From Veronia pacifica (GTDB lineage Bacteria; Pseudomonadota; Gammaproteobacteria; Enterobacterales; Vibrionaceae), in the NCBI RefSeq assembly GCF_001707825.1, contig NZ_LYBM01000012.1, positions 41,755-105,754 of the forward strand: a stretch of DNA of 64,000 nucleotides. Direction: 5' to 3'. Below, piece by piece: positions 34,865 through 45,064 of this stretch (within the stretch, counting starts at the first letter, position 1; every line of letters begins with the position of its first letter). Below the pieces are notes generated by a model. It made no database searches. It saw only the letters and a list, made by a program, of their open reading frames with translations, and was not told where the DNA came from. The translations under genes and the position numbers were made by a program.

Positions 34865-36175
34865 ATGAAAAAACTGGCATTAAGCGCTGCGGCTATCGCC
34901 GCACTCTCCGGTCAGGCGGTTGCTGATCAACCCTCTGTTGTTGGCGGTTACTTTGCCGACTGGCAGTATCAGAACCAGCAAAATCCTTACACTGTTAAAG
35001 ATATTCCCGCAGACAAACTTACCCATGTTATTTACGCATTTTTAAGTATGTGCGGACCTCATACTGGTGCTTCTGAAGCTGTCCGCAAGCAGGTAACAGC
35101 AGCTTGTAAAGACAAAGAACCTTTCAGTGCGATCGTCGTTGACCAGCAGGCTGCGCTGCATCATGACTTTGGCGAGGTATCGGTTAATGTGCCATATAAC
35201 GGACACTTTGCTCAGCTTGCAGAGCTGAAAAAGACCCATCCCGATTTGAAAATCTTACCTTCCTTTGGCGGTTGGACCATGTCCGAGCCCTTCCATGCAA
35301 TGGCGAAGGATGACGCAAGCATCAAACAGTTTGCCAAAAGTGCGGTTGAACTTATTGCTCAGTACGACTTTTTTGATGGTATCGACCTCGACTGGGAATA
35401 CCCCGGCGGCGGTGGTTTAACAACGTCACCTTGGAATCCTGATACCAAGCTGACCGATGAAGAAATGGCTCTCGAAAAGCAGGCTTTTACCACATTGGTA
35501 ACAGAAATTCGCCGTGAACTCGACAAATTACAATTGGAAACCAAACGTAACTACGAACTGTCGACGGCAGTTGGTGTAGGACCTAAAGCTACTCAAATCG
35601 ACTGGGCAACAGCGGCACCAAAGCTGACCAACATGTTCGCCATGACTTATGATTTTCTTGGTGGCTGGGGAACGCAGACCGGGCATTTGACAAATCTCCA
35701 TGCGACAGAACGAAGCTGGTGGGGTATGGGAGCGGATGTATTCGTTAATCAAATGATTGAAGCTGGTGTACCAAAAGAGAAATTAGTGCTTGGTGCGGCT
35801 TTCTATGGCCGCGGATGGGAAGGCACTACATTCGACGGTGGACTCCCCACTTCTGATCTGTCATCCGAAAAAGGTGCGAGCTTTGGGTCCGGTGAGGCCG
35901 GCTACTTTATGTATTGGGATCTGATGAAAAATTATCAGTCTGAACAAGGTTACACGTACAATTATGATGAAGATTCACAGGCACCGTATCTTTGGAATCC
36001 GGAGAAAAAAGTCTTTATTTCCTTCGATGACCAACGTTCAGTGAGAGCAAAGGCAGAGTGGGCGAAGGAGCAGGGGCTGGCTGGCATCTTTACATGGGAG
36101 CTTTCCGGTGACCCGGATAATGAGCTTACCGCTGTAATGAGCGAAGTCATGAATAGTAAGGTGGCGAAAAAGTAA
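34865..36175 (+). CDS. Secreted GH18 chitinase
   Basis: The 436-aa product has a signal peptide (MKKLALSAAAIAALSGQAVA, cleavage before DQP) and one GH18 domain. The catalytic motif DxxDxDxE is in FDGIDLDWEYP (about residues 172-182), preceded by the SxGG motif in PSFGGWTMS. The late barrel has MFAMTYDFLGGWG, GAAFYGRGWEG and GIFTWELSGD. It should cut chitin or chitin oligosaccharides. No carbohydrate-binding module is present, so it probably acts on soluble or loosened chitin. A GGGA precedes the ATG and a strong terminator follows. No other chitin genes are nearby. Confidence 0.93.
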   Translation: MKKLALSAAAIAALSGQAVADQPSVVGGYFADWQYQNQQNPYTVKDIPADKLTHVIYAFLSMCGPHTGASEAVRKQVTAACKDKEPFSAIVVDQQAALHHDFGEVSVNVPYNGHFAQLAELKKTHPDLKILPSFGGWTMSEPFHAMAKDDASIKQFAKSAVELIAQYDFFDGIDLDWEYPGGGGLTTSPWNPDTKLTDEEMALEKQAFTTLVTEIRRELDKLQLETKRNYELSTAVGVGPKATQIDWATAAPKLTNMFAMTYDFLGGWGTQTGHLTNLHATERSWWGMGADVFVNQMIEAGVPKEKLVLGAAFYGRGWEGTTFDGGLPTSDLSSEKGASFGSGEAGYFMYWDLMKNYQSEQGYTYNYDEDSQAPYLWNPEKKVFISFDDQRSVRAKAEWAKEQGLAGIFTWELSGDPDNELTAVMSEVMNSKVAKK

Positions 36176-36213
36176 GCTAGAAAAGAGATGTCGCATCAAA
36201 TTGGCTACTGAGC

Positions 36214-36259
36214 AAAAACTGGCCGACAGCCTATTGTTAATCCTGTCAGCCAGTTTTTT
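36214..36259. terminator. Bidirectional terminator between chitinase and M14 genes
   Basis: AAAACTGGC-C-GACAG and CTGTC-A-GCCAGTTTT pair around 13 bases, with T runs for both strands. It lies between the convergent chitinase and carboxypeptidase genes. Confidence 0.88.
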
Positions 36260-36273
36260 AGCGAGCGTTGCGG

Positions 36274-38864
36274 TTACTCGCCTATATATTTCAGCACTTC
36301 AGGCTCAGAGTAGTTAGGTACGTCATCGTAGCTAAATACGGCGTAGTATTTGTCAATGCTGGGGTTACCGAAGTTGTCATAGGTATAACCGTCTTTTCCG
36401 CCATACAGTTTAACGCCGTCAAATGGCGATCTGGGGGCATGGAAGCGGTTACGCACGACAAAGCAGCCGACAAAGTCCTCGTCATCGGGGTTATCCCAAT
36501 TCAGTCTCACCATATTATTTTCAAGCGTATACTGCAGATTGGCTGGGGGGCTGACCGCTTTGGTTCGCCGATTGACGTAATTAATGACCAATTCGGTACT
36601 GTTTTTGCTCTGCCCACTACTGTCCACCATCCACTCAACCAGAGCTTCATTAGGCTGAGACTCTACTGTTGCCCGAATAATAAAGTAAAAAGGCTTGTTC
36701 TGTTGATGGAGCCTACCAATTTCTCTGAGGCTAAAACTGTCAAAGATAAAGTAGTGACTACTTTGCTCTCGCAATTGATTATTACTGACTTCATAGCCGA
36801 TGTACTCAATCTTACTTCGCTGCTGGACACTCTGATAATCCAAATCCTGAAGTTCGACAAGCTCCAAGGTAAAGCGCACATCTGTTCCGAGGGAAAGAGC
36901 ATTCTTATTGACCAGCTTGACATAAGCACTGGTGAAAACGCATTTCTCAGGATTGGGTAGGCCAGCTAAGGGATAAACCATCTGACCATAAACGATTCTT
37001 CCCTCATTATCGAAGCCGGAGCGGAGCCGTTCAGGTGTGACTGTGTCGTGGCTGATCGTATTCACTGACGTTGGCGATAGACTCATCGTCTGCTCGGGCA
37101 GTTGGTAAATAATATCGAGATGCGGTCTGTAGTGCAGGCCGCCACCAAATGGACCATATCCAATATCAAATTGCATGACCTGAGAATTATTACCAAGCGG
37201 TAATGTCTGAGGCCCTTGCAGTCGCAAAATGACCACGCCAGTTTCTACCAGTGTTTGAAGTATTTCGCGTTCGACACCATTGAAATGCCATTGCATCCAT
37301 ATGCCCTGTGTCACTCTATCGGAGGCGATGGTTACCCCCAACGTATGAAGGGCAGGTGACTCGGCGATGGCATTGAAATCTTTGATATCAGATATTTTAT
37401 TTGGGTCCAGAAGGGAGACAGACCATTCACCATAATTTTCGATTTTGGCGTTAACCCGGTTCATTGGATAAAGAGATAGAATGGCCTGTGAAACGGTAGA
37501 GTCGACCTGAATATTGCTGATATCAAATGCTATTACGCCAAGACTGGTGCCGCGTTTACTATCGACACCAACAAACATAGAGTTGTAACCGAAATGCTCG
37601 CGGTTCTTTGCCGATGTCTTTTTACCTAGATAACCGATTTGATCCTTTGCGGGGAATACAGTGACAGCGCATTCGTGGCCTGCCAGTTTTGTCTTTAGCC
37701 GAAGCTCTGGGCTGAATGGTGATTTAATGCCGCTTATCTTGTCTACTGCACGTATGTTGTAGAAGTAAACATGCCCACTTTTTAGCTGGGTGTCGGTAAA
37801 CGTCAGTGATTTGGTAATAGCGACCAGATTATCCTCACCACAACGGCTTTTGTTGTTTTCTGATCGATAAATTTCAAAGTAGATGTCATCGCTTGTAGGA
37901 TAATCCCATTCAAGTGTCACATTATCATACTCAATATCTTTGAGTGTAAAATTCGGTACTCTTTCGGGCGCGGCTGGCGAATAGTTGATACATTCACTGA
38001 GTGCGCAAATAAGAGCAGGGATATTTTCATTCACGCACTCGGTCATATTTTTCATGTAGTCAGGAATGTTACGAGTGCCCACTTCAACAACGGTAGCCAG
38101 AATTCCCCGACGATAATAGTATTCTCGTCCACTTCCGTGTATTAAGTTTGCTGGCGGCTTTCCCCGGTGAATTCCATACTGTCTGCCGGTCACTTTGCCA
38201 ATTTCGTGGTTCATATTGGCACACAGCACATTGAGATCTGTGCCTTCAATTTCGACTTCATGATTAAATTTGTGAGCAGGAAAAAACACATTACCCTGAC
38301 TGTGATAGTCCAAAGCAATACGGATGTTATTGTGCTCTTCAACAAAATCTTTTATGGCACAGGTTTCAGGCTCTGAAAATGCGTGCGGGCCGCCATAAGT
38401 ATTGGAGGCAGTGTTTTGATTGCGCATAAATCGGGCGTCAAAATTCCGGTTTAAATCGACACCGAAAGTCCCATCACCATTGTTACGGCGTTTTTGCGCC
38501 AAAACGAGAAATGATTGCGAGAAAACTCAAAGCCATCAGGGTTCAAGCAGGGGACCATATACAAGGTATTTTTATTTAGTGCACGTAAAAGTTTAGGGTT
38601 AAAGCGGTAGTTATCGACGACATATTGAATAAATTTGATGGCCAATTCATTGCCGATCCACTCTCTGGCATGGGTAGAGCCCGTATAGAGCAACGCTGGC
38701 TTATCGTCAGCGTACGTTACGTCGTTTGAAATTGTCATCAGCATTATGGGCCGACCCTCCCATGTTTCGCCGATGCTCTGTAAACGAAAAAGATGCGGGT
38801 GAGCCCGCATCGTAGATTTAAGAAACGCTATGGTTTCTTGGTATGAAGCATATTGAATTTTCAT
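36274..38864 (-). pseudogene. M14 zinc carboxypeptidase with Fn3/CBM-like tail, frameshifted near 38492
   Basis: The 5' frame (38451-38864) has the zinc site HAREW (His65, Glu68) and NPDGFEFSRNHFSFWRK. The 3' frame (36274-38502) continues RRNNGDGTFGVDLNRNF, then ALDYHSQG (third zinc ligand) and TVVEVGT (catalytic Glu). A missing base after the AAAAAC run explains the switch; restored, the protein has 863 residues. After the peptidase come an Fn3-like domain (VTLEWDYPTSDDIYFEIYRS), two DNRLRE/CBM96-like beta domains, and a last Fn3-like domain (VRLNWDNPDDEDFVGCFVVR). There is no signal peptide, which is odd for such a tail. It is the last gene of the ATP-grasp operon. Confidence 0.85.
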
Positions 38865-38911
38865 TGGGCCCCTCTATCCCTGTGCGCTCCGAAATCAGAA
38901 GCCCACTTCAC

Positions 38912-40293
38912 TCAGTCCTGATCGTATTGTTGCTTCCATTGATCCAGTAAAAGGTTGAGCTTCTTTGCTTTAAGATTTTTTATGATGCAAAGTTGCTCGG
39001 GGTCAGTATTGATGGCGTTAACAAACCCTTCTGCACCAAATTGGAGCAGAATGTCATCAACCATCTTGTCACCTATCCCTCTAATATTATTGAGGAAGGT
39101 TCGAAGTTCTGCCTCGTTAAATTTAGCCGGTTCGTAGGAACCGAGATCTGGATCTTGCTGCTCATCAGCTCCCGGCAAAGGAGTGAGCGTTGCAGCTTGA
39201 GTTGCAGCAGCTTCAAGTCTGAAATTGTCTTGTCGGTTCCACACTTCACTCGGCCATTCCTCGCCTGAGCGGTATTCAGTGTCCTGTATAGGGAAACCAA
39301 ATTCATCGAAGCGGGAGAAACATTCGTTACTGTCTTGGCTGGGCGTGTACTTAGAAAAAGAGATGTGACGCATGGTGCGGAGCAGGCTGGAGTCTATTTT
39401 ACCCAGTTCCTCCCAGTTGTAGAGGGGGATATTTGGTTTTTTAAGCTGACCATCAGATAGCAGCCACATCAGATATTGGCCGATCCAGTCACGAATATAT
39501 GGGAATGCTGCAAATGCCGTTGCACATTCAAGGATGCGTAGCTTGCCATCTTTACCCAGTGCAATATCGCAGGCCCAGTATTCCGCATTTGCTGCTTTTG
39601 ACGCGCGCTTAGCCAAATCCAGGACATTTTTAGGCACATCCTGATAGTCCATGCTGCCACCTTGGCTTGTATTGGTCAGCCATTCGCCTTCAGGGGGACG
39701 ACGCCAGAAAGCACAAACTGGTTTGTGTCCAATGAGCATCACCCTGATGTCAGCTTCCATCGGACAAAATCCTGCACATAAACAGGGTAATATCTCTTCT
39801 CCCACAGTAAAGATTTTGCTTCACGATAGTTGTTCACTTTATGAACAAAGTATCCACCATAGTTTGAAGGCCCATAAGAACGCTTAATGATCTTGGGGTA
39901 TTTTGCATTTACCAAATAATTATCAGCTTGGTCCGGAATATAGAATATTTCAGTATGGGGCGTTGGTAGCTTATACTTTTTACAAAAGTGAGTGACATTT
40001 TCTTTTGATTTATTTGAGAACTGGCTATCCAACGAGGGCACAAATTTTACGTCCGGTAGCTCTCTCGATATTTCCCTGAATGTCTCGTAAGCGGTAGCTG
40101 GAATGTTACCAATTAACACTTCTATTTTTTTTCGCTTTATTTCATTGATAAACCTTTGCTTATCATTTCCCCAGCGATAAGTGACATGCTCAATTTTATC
40201 AGGCCAGTTTTTAAAGTTAGATTTATCAAAAAACCTTAAAACATAGTCGAGATAAAGGAGTCCAATTTTGGGCAGTGCTTTGTTGGTCTTCAT
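38912..40293 (-). pseudogene. ATP-grasp ligase with C-terminal helix-hairpin-helix domain, frameshifted near 39763
   Basis: The two frames (39739-40293 and 38912-39805) join to 460 aa if one C is restored in VQDFV-PMEADIRVML (GTCCG to GTCCCG). The ATP-grasp part has IIKRSYGPSNYGGYFV (phosphate loop), VQDFV (hinge) and CAFWRRPPEGEWLTNTSQGG. Its final motif reads DIALGKDGKLRILECATAF, where the usual E-x-N has become ECAT. Residues beyond 400 form a HhH-type domain (FLNNIRGIGDKMVDDILLQF). These enzymes join a carboxylate to an amine using ATP; the altered magnesium site makes activity uncertain. The ATG is two bases after the stop of the first ligase, so the two are translationally linked. Confidence 0.82.
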
Positions 40294-40295
40294 TT

Positions 40296-41230
40296 TTATG
40301 CAACCTTGAAAGAATGAGGGGTACTTTTTTTCAATGCTGAGCGTTCCAGTAAATTAACCAGCGCATCAATTTTTCTCTGATTAAAGTTCAAACCGAGCTT
40401 TTCCTGATCAGGAGTAGCAAATGCAGGAATGGTGTTAACCTCCAGAACAACATATTCTTCATGTTCTCTGTCATAGATAATATCTACACCTGAGATCTCT
40501 AGGCCCAACGTCTTTGTGGCCTTGAGTGCAAGGTCTATTACTTCTTGTTCTGGCTCTCTAACAAATACCGAGCCACCACTCGTCACATTCGTTTTCCAGT
40601 CATCTTTTGGTGCCTTTCGGCCGTAGCAACCGACAAACTGGCCGTCGACAATATCAACCCGATAATCCGTATTGTCGTAGTCAATGAATCTCTCAAGATA
40701 GAAATAACGCAAATCTGTCCGGCTAATAAAAGGCAGTAGCATGTCCAATGCTCGCTCACCTTCAATTTTAGTAATACCAACGCCTCCCCACCCATCAGTA
40801 GGTTTGTATACCAGCTTTCCACCCCATTCTCGGATAGCCTGCTTTAATCCATCCGTGTCGTTTTTGTGGCAGAGTCGGTAATCTGGTGTGGCAATTCCAT
40901 GCACGTTTAAAAGGTGAGCGGTATGAAATTTGTCTTCAGCAATCGAGAAAGCTTCAAAATTATTAACGGTAGGTATGACGCGACTGAGCATTTGGTAGAG
41001 ATAGAGTTGGAATTGACTCTGTTGGCCAGCGTTGTAACTAACAAAAACATCTAAGTCTTCCATTATTGTGTTATTACATACTATTTTTCCATCTTTGGCT
41101 CTGGCATCTCGGAGGTTCAGTCCAGTAATACAATCAATATTTTTTTCTTTAAGCTTTGTAATAATTTTGTCTTGTATTTCTTTCCCCCTCCATTTTCGTA
41201 CATCCACAACCCTACCGTTGCTAAAGTCAT
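40296..41230 (-). pseudogene. RimK-like ATP-grasp ligase, frameshifted near 41185
   Basis: An ATG at 41230 with AGGAG six bases upstream reads MTLATVGLWMYENGG and then loses the frame in a GAGGGGGAAA tract. The downstream frame continues KEIQDKIITKLKEKNIDCIT; one extra G restores 311 aa. The ATP-grasp core has KLVYKPTDGWGGVGITKI, FYLERFIDY (hinge), YRVDIVDGQFVGCYGRKAP, TSGGS and a normal Mg/ATP motif in YVVLEVNTIPAF. RimK-type enzymes add glutamate or other amino acids to proteins or small molecules. Together with the second ligase, M14 and the divergent M20 gene it suggests a make-and-trim pathway. The substrate is unknown. Confidence 0.83.
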
Positions 41231-41405
41231 TATTTTCTCCTAGATAATTGTGAGCAAGCTAAAAAATCGACAACATTTTACCGGATATTCGATGACAGTT
41301 GTTTGACTGAAAAATACCGCATTTTAATGTAAGAAAATATTCACTTTGTCTACAATCCTCGTGTGACATACTTTTTGCAACTCTCTCATTAAAATGGGAA
41401 AAAAT

Positions 41406-42545
41406 ATGTTTGACTTCGGATGTGAGTGTGACTTTGATGAACTCAGAGAGTTTATTCTCTGTAATTCTTACAGCAAAAATAAAAAAGGAATCGATCAGCA
41501 TGGGGAACAAATGATTTCCCAGCTTCTCCCCCTTAATTATCAGGTCGAGAGGTTTAGCCGTGAGGATATTGGAAACCATCTCTTATTTACTTCGAATAAA
41601 CGTGATGGATTAAAGATTCTTCTATTAGGCCACCTCGATACTGTTTATCCGCCTGGCACGTTTACTTCCTTTACTCAGGACGAAGAATGGGTGTATGGCC
41701 CGGGTGTCTGCGATATGAAAGGAGGAAATTTTGTTGCTCTTAATGCTCTTCGAAACCTTTATCATGAGCTGCCGTCAGGGGTATATAACATTGATTTTCT
41801 CTTGGTCAGTGATGAGGAAACAGGTAGCGATGACAGTCGTGAACTGACGGCTAGAATCGCCACTCAGTATGATTATTGTCTGGTTTTCGAAGCCGCTGGG
41901 AAGAATCACGAAGTTGTTACAGGAAGAAAGGGGATCGCGACTTATCAAGTCGAGATAACGGGTAAAGCAGCACATGCAGGTAACCACTACATAGACGGGA
42001 TTGATGCTAATTTGGCGTTGTCACAACTTCTCATTAAGCTCAAAGCACTGACTCGACTAGACAAAGGGACGACAGTAAACCCCGGAAAAATTCAGGGTGG
42101 TCTCGGTGCAAACACCATATCTCCAACTGCTCAAATGTTGGTGGAGGCCAGATTTAGTGATCAGGAAGAAAAACATCGTGTTATGTCCTCTATTCACAAC
42201 CTCTGTGGCCTCATTGAAAAAAGCGGCGTTAGCGTCTCCCTTTCCGGTGGTTTACAGCGTGACGTCATGGAGCCTAATGTACGGCAACAGGCGTTAATCA
42301 CTGCTTTAAACCAGATTCTACCCACAGACATTGTGACTGAACAGCGAGGGGGAGTGAGTGATGCAAACATTGTTGCAGGAGCAGGAACGGTCACATTAGA
42401 TGGCTGGGGGCCATTTGGTGATGGCGATCATACGGTTCATGAACGCGCGAGCAAACAGAGTTTTTTGAGACGTATTCGAGAGGTGACTGATATACTCAGG
42501 TTTCTCATTTCCGACAGTGCGCAACAATCATTGAAACCTGAATGA
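41406..42545 (+). CDS. M20 family metallopeptidase (carboxypeptidase G2/ArgE-like)
   Basis: The 379-aa protein has the metal ligands of M20 enzymes: His in LLGHLDTVYPPG, the bridging Asp in YGPGVCDMKGG, Glu-Glu in VSDEETGSDDS, an acid in LVFEAAG, and the late His in GDGDHTVHE. The dimerisation domain lies between (KAAHAGNHYIDGIDANLALS). It is closest in layout to glutamate carboxypeptidase/CPG2. No signal peptide is present, so it is cytoplasmic. The start is the ATG preceded by GGGA six bases away, not the one four codons earlier. It diverges from the ATP-grasp operon and shares its 175-bp promoter region, which suggests a joint function. Confidence 0.9.
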   Translation: MFDFGCECDFDELREFILCNSYSKNKKGIDQHGEQMISQLLPLNYQVERFSREDIGNHLLFTSNKRDGLKILLLGHLDTVYPPGTFTSFTQDEEWVYGPGVCDMKGGNFVALNALRNLYHELPSGVYNIDFLLVSDEETGSDDSRELTARIATQYDYCLVFEAAGKNHEVVTGRKGIATYQVEITGKAAHAGNHYIDGIDANLALSQLLIKLKALTRLDKGTTVNPGKIQGGLGANTISPTAQMLVEARFSDQEEKHRVMSSIHNLCGLIEKSGVSVSLSGGLQRDVMEPNVRQQALITALNQILPTDIVTEQRGGVSDANIVAGAGTVTLDGWGPFGDGDHTVHERASKQSFLRRIREVTDILRFLISDSAQQSLKPE

Positions 42546-42584
42546 CGGTGTTAAATCGGCGCGGAGAGCACGAGGTCATCCCGC

Positions 42585-43022
42585 TTACGGGATAGAGGTA
42601 GTGTTGGGAATCTCTGCCCAGAAATCGTCGATTTCGTCTTGATTGGAGGAAAAAGACCACACTTCGACGATTTTACCATCTGCCACTCTGAATATGTCAG
42701 TGCCCTCACGGGTTAATTCCTTATCTTCCACCTTTGCTTCAAAGCGAACAGGGATTGATACCAAATCATTGTTTGCCATTGGGTTCGCCATAGGCGTTAT
42801 ATCGAGGTTGTCTTGTGTGATTGTCAGCATACTCGCCATCATCATACCGACTTCCATGATGCCGTTGTGAGAACCGGAAAAACGATTCTCTCCTGGCTGA
42901 TGCCAGATGATTTCAGGTGAAGCGATCTCAGTCAGTGACAAGATATCTCGTTTAGCGAGTAGTGAAAAAAACGTATTGATGAGAGCAATATTTTCTTCCT
43001 GCACTGCCTTTTGAACGCTCAT
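42585..43022 (-). CDS. SnoaL/NTF2-like protein
   Basis: The 145-aa protein fits the SnoaL-like cone fold: a helical N-terminus (ENIALINTFFSLLAKRDILS), IIWHQPGENRFSGSHNGIME, and a final sheet with GTDIFRVADGKIVEVWSFS. Members are small hydrolases, isomerases or binding proteins; no specific activity can be given. AAGGAG is six bases before the ATG. It is convergent with the M20 gene, 39 bases away. Confidence 0.82.
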   Translation of the reverse strand: MSVQKAVQEENIALINTFFSLLAKRDILSLTEIASPEIIWHQPGENRFSGSHNGIMEVGMMMASMLTITQDNLDITPMANPMANNDLVSIPVRFEAKVEDKELTREGTDIFRVADGKIVEVWSFSSNQDEIDDFWAEIPNTTSIP

Positions 43023-43473
43023 TATATTCTCCTTTCTATGGGCAAATGAAGAGGGTGAATGTCTATATTTCTAGTGTTTGTTATTTAATGTCAGATAGTT
43101 AGTAATGACATCCACTTCTCAGTCGATCGCGAGTACAACACTCTGCCCTTCGCACAGAGTATATTTTGTTTTATTTATAAAACTGTATGGCATATAGCTA
43201 CTCGTAACAGTATAAACCCTGAACCTTACTTTGCATTTGTCAGGAAAGTAGTAACAAGGTATGGCAACAAAATGCGAATGGACAATGCACTAAGATATTC
43301 GGTCTATTCGATTATCTGTCTGTTTATTAACGATGGTTGGTGAGCAGTGGCTTTGTAAACGGTAGCTATGTGAATTGAAAGTGAAGTAGGAACCGATTTA
43401 TCGCATCTACTGATATTTTCTCTTTGCTGAATAAGGACTCATTCACTTTAAAGCGACTAACACTGTTGGGAGA
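43023..43473. other. Intergenic region, nothing recognised
   Basis: About 450 bases between the SnoaL-like gene start and the end of the RimJ-like gene. No gene, repeat or convincing terminator is seen. Confidence 0.5.
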
Positions 43474-44022
43474 TCACGCCGGGTTGATTTTCGCAGTGAG
43501 CACATGGTCTTGCCAGTGTCCGGCAATACGAAGATATGATTTGGCGTACCCCTCTTTTTCAAATCCTATTTTTTTCAGAACAGCGGCACTGGCATGATTA
43601 TCGGGCATGTAATTTGCCATGACGCGATGGAGGCCCACTTCCTCAAATATGTAGTCGATTGATGCTGTTAATATCTCTGTCATCAATCCCTGATTTACCT
43701 GCTTTTGGTCAATACAATAGCCTAGCATGCACGCATCGAAGACACCGCGAATGACACCTGTAAAATTTGCCACACCAATGATTGTTTTTCTCTCTTTATC
43801 CAGCGCTGCAAATTTATATTCTTGTCCCATTTTAAGCGCCATTTGCTGGTGAGAAAGCTGCCTTATCCAGTATTCTTCGCTGTAATATTCTTCAGTTCTT
43901 AATGGTTCCCATGGGGCAAGGTGCTCTCTGTTGCGGTCACAGAATGCGGTCATCATATGCGCATCGTCAGGAGAGAGAAACTCTAGTCGGGTTCTTTTGG
44001 TATGTATAACAGTTGATTGCAT
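43474..44022 (-). CDS. RimJ-type N-acetyltransferase
   Basis: The 182-aa protein follows RimJ: TKRTRLEFLSPDDAHMMTAF, then REHLAPWEPLRTEEYYSEEY, the acetyl-CoA region GYCIDQKQVNQGLMTEILTA and the end LHRVMANYMPDNHASAAVLK. RimJ acetylates the N-terminus of ribosomal protein S5; relatives act on other proteins. The start is set by alignment with RimJ, since the longer frame (to 44130) adds 36 residues unlike the family. No ribosome site is obvious. Confidence 0.82.
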   Translation of the reverse strand: MQSTVIHTKRTRLEFLSPDDAHMMTAFCDRNREHLAPWEPLRTEEYYSEEYWIRQLSHQQMALKMGQEYKFAALDKERKTIIGVANFTGVIRGVFDACMLGYCIDQKQVNQGLMTEILTASIDYIFEEVGLHRVMANYMPDNHASAAVLKKIGFEKEGYAKSYLRIAGHWQDHVLTAKINPA

Positions 44023-44201
44023 GGTTTTTTCAATAACACAGTGAGAAGGGTTTTCGGGAGGGGAGACTAACATACCGTCCGCCCGCGATAATGGTTTGTA
44101 TGTTGCGTAAACAGTAAAGCGTGAAGCCAATCCAACTATTGTTCATGTGGATGCTTTACTCGTTAATACGGGTATTTAATGTTTAACGTGGTTTTGGGGT
44201 A

Positions 44202-44891
44202 TCAATCAGATACTCGAGCAAATAGTTCCAGTTCTTCCAGTTTATGAATGGTGACCTCCCGATATTTCACGGTGATCCAATCATTTAATTCCCATGCTTT
44301 CAGTTGTCGGTTCACTCTCTGCCGTGGTTTTCCTACCATGGCTGCCAGTGTTTCCTGCGTCAATGGCAGTTGAATACAAATGCCCTGACCAGATTCTCTG
44401 CCAAATAAATTGGCCAGTTTGACCAATGCCAGTGCCAGTCTTTTTTCGACATTCATAACCAGTGAAAAACGCATAAGATAATCCAACTCTTTTGCGTAAT
44501 AATTGACAAAATGAAAGAGTGCCGAGGCATCCTTTCGAAAAATTTCGAGGAAATGCATTTTTTTTATCGCTAAGACCTCGCTATCTTGCAAGGCGATCGC
44601 CTGACTTATTCTCGGGCCATTATTAAATACCTCCAGTTCGCCGATAAAGGTATTGTCTGCAGCGATACCAAGAATAAATGACTTCCCCTCTTTGTCATGA
44701 AAGGTAAAGCTTACTGCTCCTGAAACGAGATAAAAAACCAGCTCTGATGTTTCATTTTCATGGAAGAGTACTTCCCCTTCTTGATAACAACGCTTTCTAC
44801 TCATACTGAGAAAGCTATCTCGACTCTCCTGAGAGGCATATTTTAAAAAGCCGTTCTGCTCAATCATCGACACTGCCTGTAAAAATTCCAT
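44202..44891 (-). CDS. Crp/Fnr-family transcription regulator
   Basis: The 229-aa protein has a cyclic-nucleotide-type beta barrel (EGEVLFHENETSELVFYLVS, NTFIGELEVFNNGPRISQAI), the long dimer helix and a C-terminal Crp-type winged helix (LPLTQETLAAMVGKPRQRVN, RQLKAWELNDWI). The GEL motif is kept but the Arg-Ser pair that binds cAMP phosphate in Crp is not in the same arrangement, and no Fnr-type cysteine cluster is present, so the ligand is unknown. It is divergent from the GH3-xylB-xylA operon with about 170 bases between and is the likely local regulator. Confidence 0.88.
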   Translation of the reverse strand: MEFLQAVSMIEQNGFLKYASQESRDSFLSMSRKRCYQEGEVLFHENETSELVFYLVSGAVSFTFHDKEGKSFILGIAADNTFIGELEVFNNGPRISQAIALQDSEVLAIKKMHFLEIFRKDASALFHFVNYYAKELDYLMRFSLVMNVEKRLALALVKLANLFGRESGQGICIQLPLTQETLAAMVGKPRQRVNRQLKAWELNDWITVKYREVTIHKLEELELFARVSD

Positions 44892-45064
44892 TCATCATCT
44901 GATCTCTGACACAAACTCGAATAATTGTCTGCCACAGGACAGACCAGATTTTCATCTTTTCCTAATGTTGTAGTGAAAATAGCACAATAAGACTCTTCCT
45001 TGTTTGTGGAGGCGACGCTGTTGGTGCTAATGACTTATAAGCGCGACATTTGACAGGGATTGTA

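Noticed and set aside
41231..41405. Search for a small precursor peptide between the ATP-grasp and M20 genes
   Set aside because: No short frame with a ribosome site was found, so a RiPP-type graspetide locus is not supported.
44892..45064. Crp or Fnr binding site before the GH3 gene
   Set aside because: No TGTGA-N6-TCACA or TTGAT-N4-ATCAA match was seen.
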